DNA from: Bordetella parapertussis
GTDB taxonomy: Bacteria > Pseudomonadota > Gammaproteobacteria > Burkholderiales > Burkholderiaceae_B
Direction: 5' to 3'
Assembly: GCA_945882005.1 (NCBI GenBank)
Contig: CAMCWG010000116.1
Location: forward strand, 1 to 8,567
DNA: 8,567 nucleotides
Part shown: piece after piece, positions 1 to 5,908 of the stretch
Layout of the letters: each line of letters opens with the position of its first letter
How positions within the stretch are numbered: position 1 is the first letter of the stretch
Notes under the pieces: model-generated
Told to the model about the DNA's origin: nothing
The model's input: only the letters and a program-made list of their open reading frames with translations
Databases searched by the model: none
Made by a program: the position numbers and the translations under genes

Positions 1-444
1 TAAGAGCATGTCGCGACGCACAGTAAAGAGTTCCTGTCGGTGTCGGCTTGGCGCCCCCCAAGCGCCGCTCATGACGCAGGCGCGTACTCGGTCGGGATAA
101 CGCAGCGCAAGGGATTGGGTAATGCAGCCGCCCGTTGAATGTCCAACGACAAGTGCCGTGGTAATTTCAAAATGATCCAAGACAGCCAAACAGTCGTCTG
201 CAAGTTGATCGATGGTGCAACGTGCCTCGCCACGGCTGCTCTTGCCGATCCCCCGCTGATCGAGGCGTAGTACTTGGTGGTGTGGTGCGAGCGCGGCCAC
301 GCAGGGTTGCCAGAAGCCTGCGGTCCCCCCCAACCCGCTGATCAAGAGCACAGGCGCACCCGCACCCTCACTATGCGCTTCGAGGAGGGCGCCATCGGGC
401 AAGGCAATCTGTTCTACGCGAGGTGCTGAAGAATGGTTGGTCAT
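1..444 (-). CDS. alpha/beta-hydrolase family protein (partial, C-terminus beyond the left edge)
   Basis: The reverse strand is open for 148 codons from an ATG at 444 to the window edge, so only the N-terminal half or so is present. It shows the alpha/beta-hydrolase fold: a strand with oxyanion-hole motif LLISGLGG at residues 33-40, LRLDQRGIGKSS at 59-70, and a nucleophile elbow VVGHSTGG with Ser103 as the predicted catalytic serine. The acid and histidine of the triad would lie past the edge. The DQRG/GxSxGG pattern resembles 3-oxoadipate enol-lactonase (PcaD)-type and related small hydrolases, but the substrate cannot be told. There is no signal peptide, so it is probably cytoplasmic. The Shine-Dalgarno is weak (AAAGAG very close to the ATG). 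It is divergent from the gene at 559, with 114 nt between them. Confidence 0.85.
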   Translation of the reverse strand, partial: MTNHSSAPRVEQIALPDGALLEAHSEGAGAPVLLISGLGGTAGFWQPCVAALAPHHQVLRLDQRGIGKSSRGEARCTIDQLADDCLAVLDHFEITTALVVGHSTGGCITQSLALRYPDRVRACVMSGAWGAPSRHRQELFTVRRDMLL

Positions 445-558
445 GTCTCTTTATGAATAATCACTTATGCTGCGTAGTATCGTGTAACAACGTACCATTT
501 GCCAACCTAGGAATTCAGCCCGTGCGCCTTCCCTCCTGTAGAAGTTTTAGCTTACGCA

Positions 559-861
559 ATGTCTGACGACAATCAAATTGTCGTTCCGCCCTCGTTTATT
601 GCCCTGTTTGTTGAGCCTGGGCGCATCAAACCGAGTGCGCCGCGCGAGCATATTTTTGCCCGCTACGACTTGTGCGAGGACATGGCCAACCTATTGACGG
701 AACAGGCTAGCAACAAGCTCTGGGAACTCGGCATTACCGAAGCAGACGTCCTTGAGCGCATCCAGCGGGGTCTCCTGACGCAAGATGTCGGGCTAACCGA
801 GCCCGAGGCAGGATGGGTCGTGCAACGCCTGGCAGAGATTCTGGGCTGGCAGGTTGAGTAA
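559..861 (+). CDS. conserved small protein of unknown function (100 aa)
   Basis: The ORF has 100 codons, ends with tandem stops (TAA TAA), and begins MSDDNQIVVPPSF. It is acidic and probably cytoplasmic: no signal peptide or membrane segment is visible, and there is one cysteine (Cys39). The N-terminal third is proline-rich. Residues about 35-97 look helical, with conserved-looking stretches LCEDMANLL, ITEADVLERI and EAGWVVQRLAEILGW. From memory, similar proteins occur widely in Burkholderiales and are sometimes labelled 'ATPase with chaperone activity', but no Walker A or B motif is present, so that label is not supported here. No strong Shine-Dalgarno precedes the ATG. It is 65 nt upstream of the alcohol dehydrogenase and codirectional, so the two may be cotranscribed. 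Function is not recognised. Confidence 0.75.
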   Translation: MSDDNQIVVPPSFIALFVEPGRIKPSAPREHIFARYDLCEDMANLLTEQASNKLWELGITEADVLERIQRGLLTQDVGLTEPEAGWVVQRLAEILGWQVE

Positions 862-880
862 TAACGCTATGATTTATGAT
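854..880 (+). promoter_or_regulatory. possible sigma70-like promoter for the alcohol dehydrogenase
   Basis: TTGAGT (854-859) lies 15 nt before TATGAT (875-880), which differs from the -10 consensus at one base. A second TATGAT lies at 868-873. The spacer is short, so this is only a weak candidate. The dehydrogenase could equally be read from the gene upstream. Confidence 0.25.
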
Positions 881-892
881 CAAGCACATCAC

Positions 893-908
893 CACAACAT
901 CACAACAT
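893..908 (+). repeat. perfect tandem 8-bp repeat in the leader
   Basis: CACAACAT occurs twice with no gap, between the small gene ending at 861 and the Shine-Dalgarno at 915-918. This AC-rich, G-free stretch should be unstructured in the transcript and may simply keep the ribosome site open. Confidence 0.6.
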
Positions 909-926
909 AATCGCGGAGACAGAGCC

Positions 927-2066
927 ATGGCGTTGATAAATTACATTACCCAAATACAGTTCGATTTTGGGGCGATTAGTTTGCTGCAGTCCGAGTGTGA
1001 GCGTGTTGGTATTCAGCGCCCGATGTTGGTGACTGATGCTGGGGTGCGTGCGGCGGGTTTGGTAGATCGAGTCTTGGAACAACTGCAAGATGCCAAGAGT
1101 GTTCAGGTGTATGACCAAACCCCACCAAACCCCCATGAAGCGGCAGTTCGGGACGCTTTAGCAATGTACAAACAAGGCAAGTTCGATGGAATGATCGCCG
1201 TCGGGGGCGGCTCGGCGATGGACTTGGCCAAAGCCGTCGCAGTGTGTGCCGCACACCCTGGACCACTCAAAGACTTTATCGCGGTCAATGGTGGCACTGC
1301 CCGCATTACAGCAGCAACGGCTCCGATTATCGCGATCCCAACGACGTCCGGCACAGGCAGTGAAGTTGGACGCGGCGCAATGTTGATTTTGGACGATGGG
1401 CGGAAGGTCGGCCTGCTATCCCCACACATCGTGCCAAAGTCGGCGATTTGCGATCCGGAGCTGACGCTGGATTTGCCTCCATTATTGACAGCTGCAACTG
1501 GGATGGATGCGATCACACACTGCTGTGAAACCTTTATGTCATCAGCGCTGAATTTTCCGGCGGAAGGTATTGCGCTGGACGGCTTATGGCGTGGATGGCG
1601 ACATATTGAACGCGCCACAAAAACACCCCACGACCGAGAGGCGCGCTTTCATATGATGAGTGCCTCAACACAAGGCGCCATGGCGTTTCAAAAAGGCTTG
1701 GGCGCTGTACACAGTTTGAGCCACGCCCTCGGTGGCATTAACCCAAAGCTGCATCATGGCACGCTTAATGCGATGTTCTTGCCGGCTGTTATTTTGTTTA
1801 ATGCCAGCGAAGCATCGATGCAAAAAGGCAAAAAACTTGAGCGTCTGGCAGAAACGATGGGGCTGAGTCAACCAGCAGAGGTTGCGCCGGCAATCAAGGC
1901 GTTGAATCAACGACTGGGATTGCCTGCGGGTCTGGCTGCGATGGGTATTACCCCTGAGATGTTTCCGCTGGTGATTGAGGGGGCGATGGCAGATCATTGC
2001 CATAAAACCAACCCCCGTACACCTACTGCCCAAGACTATGAGGAGTTGCTCAAGCAGTCGATGTAG
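927..2066 (+). CDS. iron-containing (group III) alcohol dehydrogenase
   Basis: This NAD(P)-dependent, metal-dependent cytoplasmic oxidoreductase interconverts an alcohol and its aldehyde or ketone. With the start at 927 it is 379 residues, typical of the family. The dinucleotide-binding domain carries VGGGSAMDLAKA (about 92-103) and PTTSGTGSEV (138-147). The divalent metal ligands known from lactaldehyde reductase FucO are all recognisable: Asp194 and His198 in GMDAITHCCE, His262 in HSLSHALGG, and His277 in KLHHGTLNA. I prefer ATG 927 because GGAG at 915-918 sits 8 nt before it. The frame is also open back to an ATG at 876, but that start has no ribosome site and would add 17 residues unlike the family. 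The substrate is undetermined. The gene converges on ppa, with 18 nt between stops. Confidence 0.92.
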   Translation: MALINYITQIQFDFGAISLLQSECERVGIQRPMLVTDAGVRAAGLVDRVLEQLQDAKSVQVYDQTPPNPHEAAVRDALAMYKQGKFDGMIAVGGGSAMDLAKAVAVCAAHPGPLKDFIAVNGGTARITAATAPIIAIPTTSGTGSEVGRGAMLILDDGRKVGLLSPHIVPKSAICDPELTLDLPPLLTAATGMDAITHCCETFMSSALNFPAEGIALDGLWRGWRHIERATKTPHDREARFHMMSASTQGAMAFQKGLGAVHSLSHALGGINPKLHHGTLNAMFLPAVILFNASEASMQKGKKLERLAETMGLSQPAEVAPAIKALNQRLGLPAGLAAMGITPEMFPLVIEGAMADHCHKTNPRTPTAQDYEELLKQSM

Positions 2067-2073
2067 CATTTTT

Positions 2074-2097
2074 ACAAAAGAGCTTTAGCCCTTTTGT
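2074..2097. terminator. possible hairpin between convergent adh and ppa
   Basis: ACAAAAG (2074-2080) and CTTTTGT (2091-2097) form a perfect 7-bp inverted repeat. An inner GC/GC pair could extend it across one mismatch. It lies in the convergent gap and covers the ppa stop codon. The stem is A/T-rich and no clean U-tract follows on either strand, so it is a weak candidate for a bidirectional terminator. Confidence 0.35.
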
Positions 2098-2624
2098 TCA
2101 GCGTTATAGCGCTCGATACCATTAAGTATTTCTTTGTGTGCATCGTCGACTCCGCCCCAACCTTGGACCTTGACCCACTTGCCTTCTTCGAGATCTTTGT
2201 AATGCTCAAAGAAGTGTTGAATTGCGTTCAGACGCATCGGATGAATGTCTGAGGCCTGCTTCCAGTGGCTATAAATAGGCAGAATTTTGTCTTCTGGGAC
2301 CGCTAGCAACTTGGCATCGTCACCCGCTTCGTCGGTCATTTTTAGCAACCCCAAGGCACGGCATCGCACCACCACACCTGGGATAACAGGGAAGGGAGTA
2401 ATCACTAACACGTCTACGGGATCACCATCTCCCGCGATCGTCTTTGGAATGTAACCATAGTTACAGGGGTAGTGCATCGAGGTACCCATAAAGCGATCAA
2501 CGAAGATTGCCCCCGACTCTTTATCGACCTCATACTTAATGGGATCGGCGTTCATGGAGATCTCAATAATCACATTAAAGGATTCAGGGATCTTTTTGCC
2601 GGGCTTAACGTTATCGAGACTCAT
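2085..2624 (-). CDS. ppa: soluble family I inorganic pyrophosphatase
   Basis: This cytoplasmic enzyme hydrolyses pyrophosphate to two phosphates with Mg2+, pulling biosynthetic reactions forward. At 179 residues it matches the E. coli enzyme (about 176), and the known active-site residues appear one position later than in E. coli: Glu21, Lys30, Glu32, Arg44, Tyr56, the signature DGDPVDV with Asp66/Asp68/Asp71, Asp98, Asp103, Lys105, Tyr142 and Lys143. The start at 2624 (MSLDNV) is preceded by GGAG at 5 nt. The frame extends to an upstream ATG at 2672, but that 16-residue extension has no ribosome site and runs through the promoter region. It is divergent from hppA, the membrane-bound enzyme using the same substrate, and so probably coregulated or counter-regulated with it. 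Confidence 0.97.
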   Translation of the reverse strand: MSLDNVKPGKKIPESFNVIIEISMNADPIKYEVDKESGAIFVDRFMGTSMHYPCNYGYIPKTIAGDGDPVDVLVITPFPVIPGVVVRCRALGLLKMTDEAGDDAKLLAVPEDKILPIYSHWKQASDIHPMRLNAIQHFFEHYKDLEEGKWVKVQGWGGVDDAHKEILNGIERYNAEQKG

Positions 2625-2651
2625 TGGGGCTCCGCGGATAGGTTTAGTAAG

Positions 2652-2680
2652 TGAATACCCTAATCTTAACAAATAAACAA
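2652..2680 (-). promoter_or_regulatory. candidate ppa promoter
   Basis: Read on the minus strand, TTGTTT (2680-2675) and TATTCA (2657-2652) are separated by 17 nt, at a fitting distance (about 28 nt) upstream of the ppa ATG at 2624. Both hexamers match the consensus only partly. Confidence 0.35.
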
Positions 2681-2721
2681 AGACTCCCCCTCAGTGCGAA
2701 TCTGTTGGATACTGTCCGCAC

Positions 2722-2735
2722 CACTCTGTTGAGTG
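2722..2735. repeat. inverted repeat CACTC-tgtt-GAGTG in the ppa/hppA divergent region
   Basis: A perfect 5-bp dyad with a 4-nt centre sits between the two candidate promoters, just upstream of the putative hppA -35. It could be an operator half-site pair, but it is short enough to arise by chance. Confidence 0.25.
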
Positions 2736-2739
2736 CTCG

Positions 2740-2766
2740 TTGGGGAAATATTCCTGTCGGTATAAC
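2740..2766 (+). promoter_or_regulatory. candidate hppA promoter
   Basis: TTGGGG (2740-2745) and TATAAC (2761-2766) are separated by 15 nt, about 40 nt upstream of the hppA ATG. The -10 is good, while the spacer is shorter than the usual 17. It lies in the only non-coding DNA available to drive hppA. Confidence 0.35.
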
Positions 2767-2803
2767 AAGTATTAAAGAGACAACACTTAAGGAGCTTTAG
2801 AGC

Positions 2804-4864
2804 ATGAGCAACGTTACGTTGGGCCTCTATTTTGCCTTGGGCTGCGGAGTACTCGCGGTCATATATGGCTTTGTAGTGCGGTCCTGGATTTTGAGCCAAG
2901 GTACGGGTAATGCCAAGATGATGGAAATTGCGGCAGCGATTGAGCAAGGCGCTGGCGCTTACCTTTCGCGGCAGTACAAAACTATCGGTATCGTCGGGGT
3001 CGTACTCGCAATCTTGATCGCCGTTTTTCTTGATCAAGCGACCGCGGTTGGTTTCGTGATTGGCGCGGTGCTCTCAGGTGCATGCGGTTTCATTGGCATG
3101 AACGTATCAGTTCGCGCGAACGTACGCACAGCAGAAGCAGCAACTAAAGGTATGAATGAAGCCCTAAACGTAGCGTTCAAAGGCGGTGCGATTACTGGCA
3201 TGCTCGTTGTTGGTCTAGGCTTGCTTGGTGTCGGATTGTTTTACATGTATCTGCAATCGACGGGAAAGGGGCAGAGCATGTCTGCCATTTTGCATCCGTT
3301 GATCGGACTCGCATTCGGTTCATCGCTCATCTCAATTTTTGCACGCTTGGGTGGAGGCATCTTCACAAAAGGCGCAGACGTCGGTGCGGACTTGGTTGGT
3401 AAGGTTGAGGCCGGCATTCCTGAAGACGATCCACGCAATCCAGCGGTGATTGCTGACAACGTGGGTGATAACGTGGGTGACTGCGCTGGTATGGCGGCAG
3501 ACTTGTTCGAGACCTACGCTGTGACACTCATTGCGACGATGGTGTTAGGTGCGTTGATGATTAAGGTTGCCACAGCTGAGGCGGTCATTTACCCCTTGGT
3601 GCTCGGTGGAATCTCGATCATTGCATCCATCATTGGTTGCTCGTTCGTCAAAGCAACTCCCGGTATGAAAAATGTCATGCCCGCGCTCTACAAGGGTTTA
3701 GTGATTGCTGGTGTAATTTCTCTTGTGGCGTTCTATTTCGCGACAAACTGGATCATGCCCGACAATGCATTAGCTGACGTGGGCTTTGCCACCGGAGGGA
3801 AGATGCGCTTGTTTGGTGCAACCGTCGTTGGCTTGCTTCTGACAGCGGTGCTTGTATGGATTACCGAGTACTACACTGGAACGGACTACGCGCCAGTTAA
3901 GCACATCGCTAAAGCATCAAGCCAAGGCCATGGCACCAACATCATTGCTGGTTTGGGCGTATCCATGCGTTCAACCGCTTGGCCAGTTCTGTTTGTTTGT
4001 GCGGCTATCTACTCTGCCTATTGGTTAGGGGGTATTTACGGCATTGCAGTTGCTGCGACATCGATGCTGTCCATGGCAGGTATCGTGGTGGCACTGGATG
4101 CATACGGCCCCATCACCGACAACGCAGGTGGTATTGCAGAAATGGCTGGCTTACCGCAGTCGGTACGCGATATTACCGATCCGCTTGATGCAGTAGGTAA
4201 CACCACAAAGGCCGTCACAAAAGGCTACGCAATTGGCTCTGCAGGTTTGGCTGCATTGGTTCTGTTTGCTGATTACACGCATACGCTTGAAGCAAACGGT
4301 GCAAAAGTCGTGTTTGACCTGTCGGAACACCGTGTCATTATTGGTCTGTTCATCGGCGGACTGATTCCTTACCTCTTTGGTGCAATGGCGATGGAAGCGG
4401 TGGGCCGTTGTGCGGGTGCAGTGGTTGAAGAAGTTCGTCGCCAGTTCCGTGACATCAAAGGGATCATGGACGGTTCAGGTAAACCTGAGTACGACAAGGC
4501 GGTTGATATGCTGACAACAGCCGCAATCAAAGAAATGATCATTCCCTCATTGTTGCCGGTCGTTGTGCCGATAGCGGTAGGTTTATTACTAGGGCCTGAA
4601 GCTCTGGGGGGCCTGCTGATGGGAACGATTGTGACGGGTCTGTTTGTTGCGATCTCCATGTGTACAGGCGGTGGCGCTTGGGATAACGCCAAGAAGTACA
4701 TTGAGGAAGGTCATTATGGCGGTAAGGGCTCTGATGCCCATAAAGCTGCCGTGACAGGCGACACGGTGGGCGATCCTTATAAGGACACAGCAGGCCCTGC
4801 CGTAAACCCATTGATCAAGATCATCAACATTGTTGCGCTCTTGATTGTGCCGTTGATTGTTTAA
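2804..4864 (+). CDS. hppA: membrane-bound proton-pumping pyrophosphatase, K+-independent type
   Basis: This inner-membrane enzyme couples pyrophosphate hydrolysis to ion export. The 686 residues form the usual highly hydrophobic multi-helix protein (16 helices in the family). Pyrophosphate/Mg2+ sites are present: [16 protein letters not shown] (187-202), the Asp/Asn-rich segment with [12 protein letters not shown] (216-227), ITDNAGG (437-443), and the C-terminal WDNAKKYIE (626-634) and [13 protein letters not shown] (652-664). The segment [16 protein letters not shown] has Lys469 and Thr472, the pair that in this family marks K+-independent proton pumps. K+-dependent H+ or Na+ pumps have Ala and Gly/Ala there. 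A good Shine-Dalgarno (TAAGGAG, 2788-2794) lies 9 nt before the ATG. It is divergent from ppa and closed by a strong terminator. Proton as the coupling ion is inferred from the signature. Confidence 0.96.
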   Translation: MSNVTLGLYFALGCGVLAVIYGFVVRSWILSQGTGNAKMMEIAAAIEQGAGAYLSRQYKTIGIVGVVLAILIAVFLDQATAVGFVIGAVLSGACGFIGMNVSVRANVRTAEAATKGMNEALNVAFKGGAITGMLVVGLGLLGVGLFYMYLQSTGKGQSMSAILHPLIGLAFGSSLISIFARLGGGIFTKGADVGADLVGKVEAGIPEDDPRNPAVIADNVGDNVGDCAGMAADLFETYAVTLIATMVLGALMIKVATAEAVIYPLVLGGISIIASIIGCSFVKATPGMKNVMPALYKGLVIAGVISLVAFYFATNWIMPDNALADVGFATGGKMRLFGATVVGLLLTAVLVWITEYYTGTDYAPVKHIAKASSQGHGTNIIAGLGVSMRSTAWPVLFVCAAIYSAYWLGGIYGIAVAATSMLSMAGIVVALDAYGPITDNAGGIAEMAGLPQSVRDITDPLDAVGNTTKAVTKGYAIGSAGLAALVLFADYTHTLEANGAKVVFDLSEHRVIIGLFIGGLIPYLFGAMAMEAVGRCAGAVVEEVRRQFRDIKGIMDGSGKPEYDKAVDMLTTAAIKEMIIPSLLPVVVPIAVGLLLGPEALGGLLMGTIVTGLFVAISMCTGGGAWDNAKKYIEEGHYGGKGSDAHKAAVTGDTVGDPYKDTAGPAVNPLIKIINIVALLIVPLIV

Positions 4865-4885
4865 ACCTAATTTAGGTGAAGAGAG

Positions 4886-4916
4886 CCGCCCTAGGAAACT
4901 GAGGGCGGTTTTTTTT
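4886..4916 (+). terminator. intrinsic terminator of hppA
   Basis: CCGCCCT (4886-4892) pairs perfectly with AGGGCGG (4902-4908) around a 9-nt loop, followed immediately by eight T residues (4909-4916). It lies 22 nt after the hppA stop. This is a textbook Rho-independent terminator and ends only 15 nt before the next ATG. Confidence 0.92.
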
Positions 4917-4919
4917 AGC

Positions 4920-4925
4920 TATGAT
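4920..4925 (+). promoter_or_regulatory. possible -10 element for the TlpA-like gene
   Basis: TATGAT matches the -10 consensus at five of six bases and sits just after the terminator T-run. No recognisable -35 lies 16-18 nt upstream, where the terminator stem is. Transcription from it would begin at about 4931-4933, essentially at the ATG, implying a leaderless message. Confidence 0.25.
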
Positions 4926-4931
4926 GAAGAT

Positions 4932-5459
4932 ATGAAACACATACTCACCCTTTGGAGTTTTCCGAACCTACGCAACATCGCCATCCGTTTGCTGATGGCA
5001 GCGGTGATCGTGGGCGTCGCAGTGCCGTCGCCGGTGCATGCGCTCAATGTAGGCGACACGATCAAGCTTGGTCCCATCACATTGATGGACGGTCAAGTGC
5101 TGACGCCTGCTGATTTGGCGGGGAAACATGTCGTGATTCAAATATGGGCGTCATGGTGCCCATATTGTCATCGCCAAAACCAAAATCTCATGCAACTTGT
5201 GCGCGACACAAAAGGCGGCAACCTAGTCGTGCTGGGTGTATCGGTTGATAAAGATCCAAAAGCCGCTGCGCAGTATGTGCAGAAACACGGACTGAACTTT
5301 CCCGTTGCGATGATTACGCCCGAGCTTGACCGAGCGATCGGCAAGCGCAAAGGGATACCAGAGCTTTACGTGTTGGACCCGAAGGGTAAGGTTTTACAAA
5401 AAGACACTGGCGAGATGATTGATCTCGACGTCTTTGAGTTAGACCGATTCAGCAAATAG
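4932..5459 (+). CDS. secreted TlpA/thioredoxin-like thiol-disulfide protein
   Basis: This is a predicted periplasmic (or membrane-tethered) redox protein of 175 residues. An N-terminal signal sequence has Arg14 and Arg19 before a hydrophobic stretch (about 20-31) and a cleavage-like site at VHA-LN (about 37). The thioredoxin fold follows, with IWASWCPYC (71-79; redox pair Cys76/Cys79), GVSVDKD (102-108), and the expected cis-proline at GIPELYVLD (Pro143). It belongs to the AhpC/TSA-TlpA-like group. Next to the sox genes, a SoxW/SoxS-like role keeping periplasmic thiols such as SoxYZ reduced is plausible but not proven. The start at 4932 is chosen because the open frame upstream runs through the terminator. 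The later ATG at 4995 would remove the positive charges of the signal. No good Shine-Dalgarno is visible. The gene converges on the sox operon, with 15 nt between stops. Confidence 0.87.
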   Translation: MKHILTLWSFPNLRNIAIRLLMAAVIVGVAVPSPVHALNVGDTIKLGPITLMDGQVLTPADLAGKHVVIQIWASWCPYCHRQNQNLMQLVRDTKGGNLVVLGVSVDKDPKAAAQYVQKHGLNFPVAMITPELDRAIGKRKGIPELYVLDPKGKVLQKDTGEMIDLDVFELDRFSK

Positions 5460-5482
5460 CCTTTCCAGACTTATTCAAGGCT
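5458..5482. terminator. weak hairpin between convergent TlpA-like and DsrE-like genes
   Basis: AGCCTT (5458-5463) and AAGGCT (5477-5482) form a perfect 6-bp stem with a 13-nt loop, spanning both stop codons. There is no U-tract on either side, so its role in ending the two convergent transcripts is uncertain. Confidence 0.3.
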
Positions 5483-5906
5483 TGATGTAAGCAAACTTCT
5501 GTTTGGCTTGAAGCTCGGCAACACGCGCAACGCCAGAGGGCGTGAAGTTGGCTTCAAGCACAAACTGATCGCGTTTGAGGTCTCGGTTTTTGAGTGTGAT
5601 TTCGCATACTTCAAAAACTACACCGCGTGAGACAAGAGCAGAGACCAGCGGAGCGTACTCAATCTTGCCGCTTTTGTCCCGCTTGCCTTCCATCAAGATG
5701 TCTACACCGTTCGCGTGTGTCACCACGCGAATTTTTGTCTGAGGTGCAACATCAAGGTGATTGCGAATATTCCGTAAACCTTTTAAGCCCTGCACGTCTG
5801 CATCGTCGATGTGGTAGACGACACTGATTGATTCTTGCGCATTGGCAACTGAAGAAACCATTGCGCTAGGCATGATCATGGACAAAGCAATTAGCCAGTT
5901 TTTCAT
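5475..5906 (-). CDS. secreted DsrE-family protein, last gene of the visible sox operon
   Basis: The 143-residue protein has a clear signal peptide (MKNWLIALSM..., predicted cut after VANA at about residue 23), so it is periplasmic. The mature part resembles the DsrE/DsrF/TusD-like fold: a strand ISVVYHI, then KIRVVTHANGVDILMEG (58-74), and a strand GVVFEVCEITLKNRDL (95-110). Cys101, the only cysteine in the protein, lies where secreted DsrE-like proteins have a conserved Cys before a T-L segment. In the cytoplasmic relatives such a cysteine carries persulfide sulfur. The ATG follows the soxB stop by 2 nt and uses GGGAAG inside the soxB end as its ribosome site, so translation is probably coupled. 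A sulfur-carrying or sulfur-sensing role with the Sox enzymes is inferred. No specific function is established for this secreted branch that I can name. Confidence 0.85.
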   Translation of the reverse strand: MKNWLIALSMIMPSAMVSSVANAQESISVVYHIDDADVQGLKGLRNIRNHLDVAPQTKIRVVTHANGVDILMEGKRDKSGKIEYAPLVSALVSRGVVFEVCEITLKNRDLKRDQFVLEANFTPSGVARVAELQAKQKFAYIKP

Positions 5907-5908
5907 AC

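Noticed and set aside
506..516. Overlapping palindromes CCTAGG and GAATTC in the hydrolase/small-gene spacer
   Set aside because: Six-base palindromes are expected by chance, and no longer symmetry or convincing promoter frames them.
876..926. Upstream ATG giving the dehydrogenase 17 more residues
   Set aside because: It has no Shine-Dalgarno, the added residues include the repeat-derived HITTTSQHN, and ATG 927 has GGAG at the right distance.
1103..1618. 171-codon open frame on the minus strand
   Set aside because: It lies wholly antisense to the dehydrogenase, whose frame has all family motifs. It has no ribosome site or recognisable domain and is a composition shadow.
2625..2672. Upstream ATG giving ppa 16 more residues
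   Set aside because: It would run through the likely promoter and lacks a ribosome site. The shorter form matches the family start and length.
4369..4811. Minus-strand open frames of 110 and 90 codons
   Set aside because: They are antisense to the conserved C-terminal catalytic region of hppA, with no supporting start or domain.
4865..4877. Perfect dyad ACCTAA-t-TTAGGT after the hppA stop
   Set aside because: The one-base centre cannot form an RNA hairpin loop, and the sequence is short and AT-rich. It is probably incidental next to the real terminator.
4857..4931. N-terminal extension of the TlpA-like frame back to 4857
   Set aside because: It would be translated from the hppA end and through the intrinsic terminator, and would bury the signal peptide.
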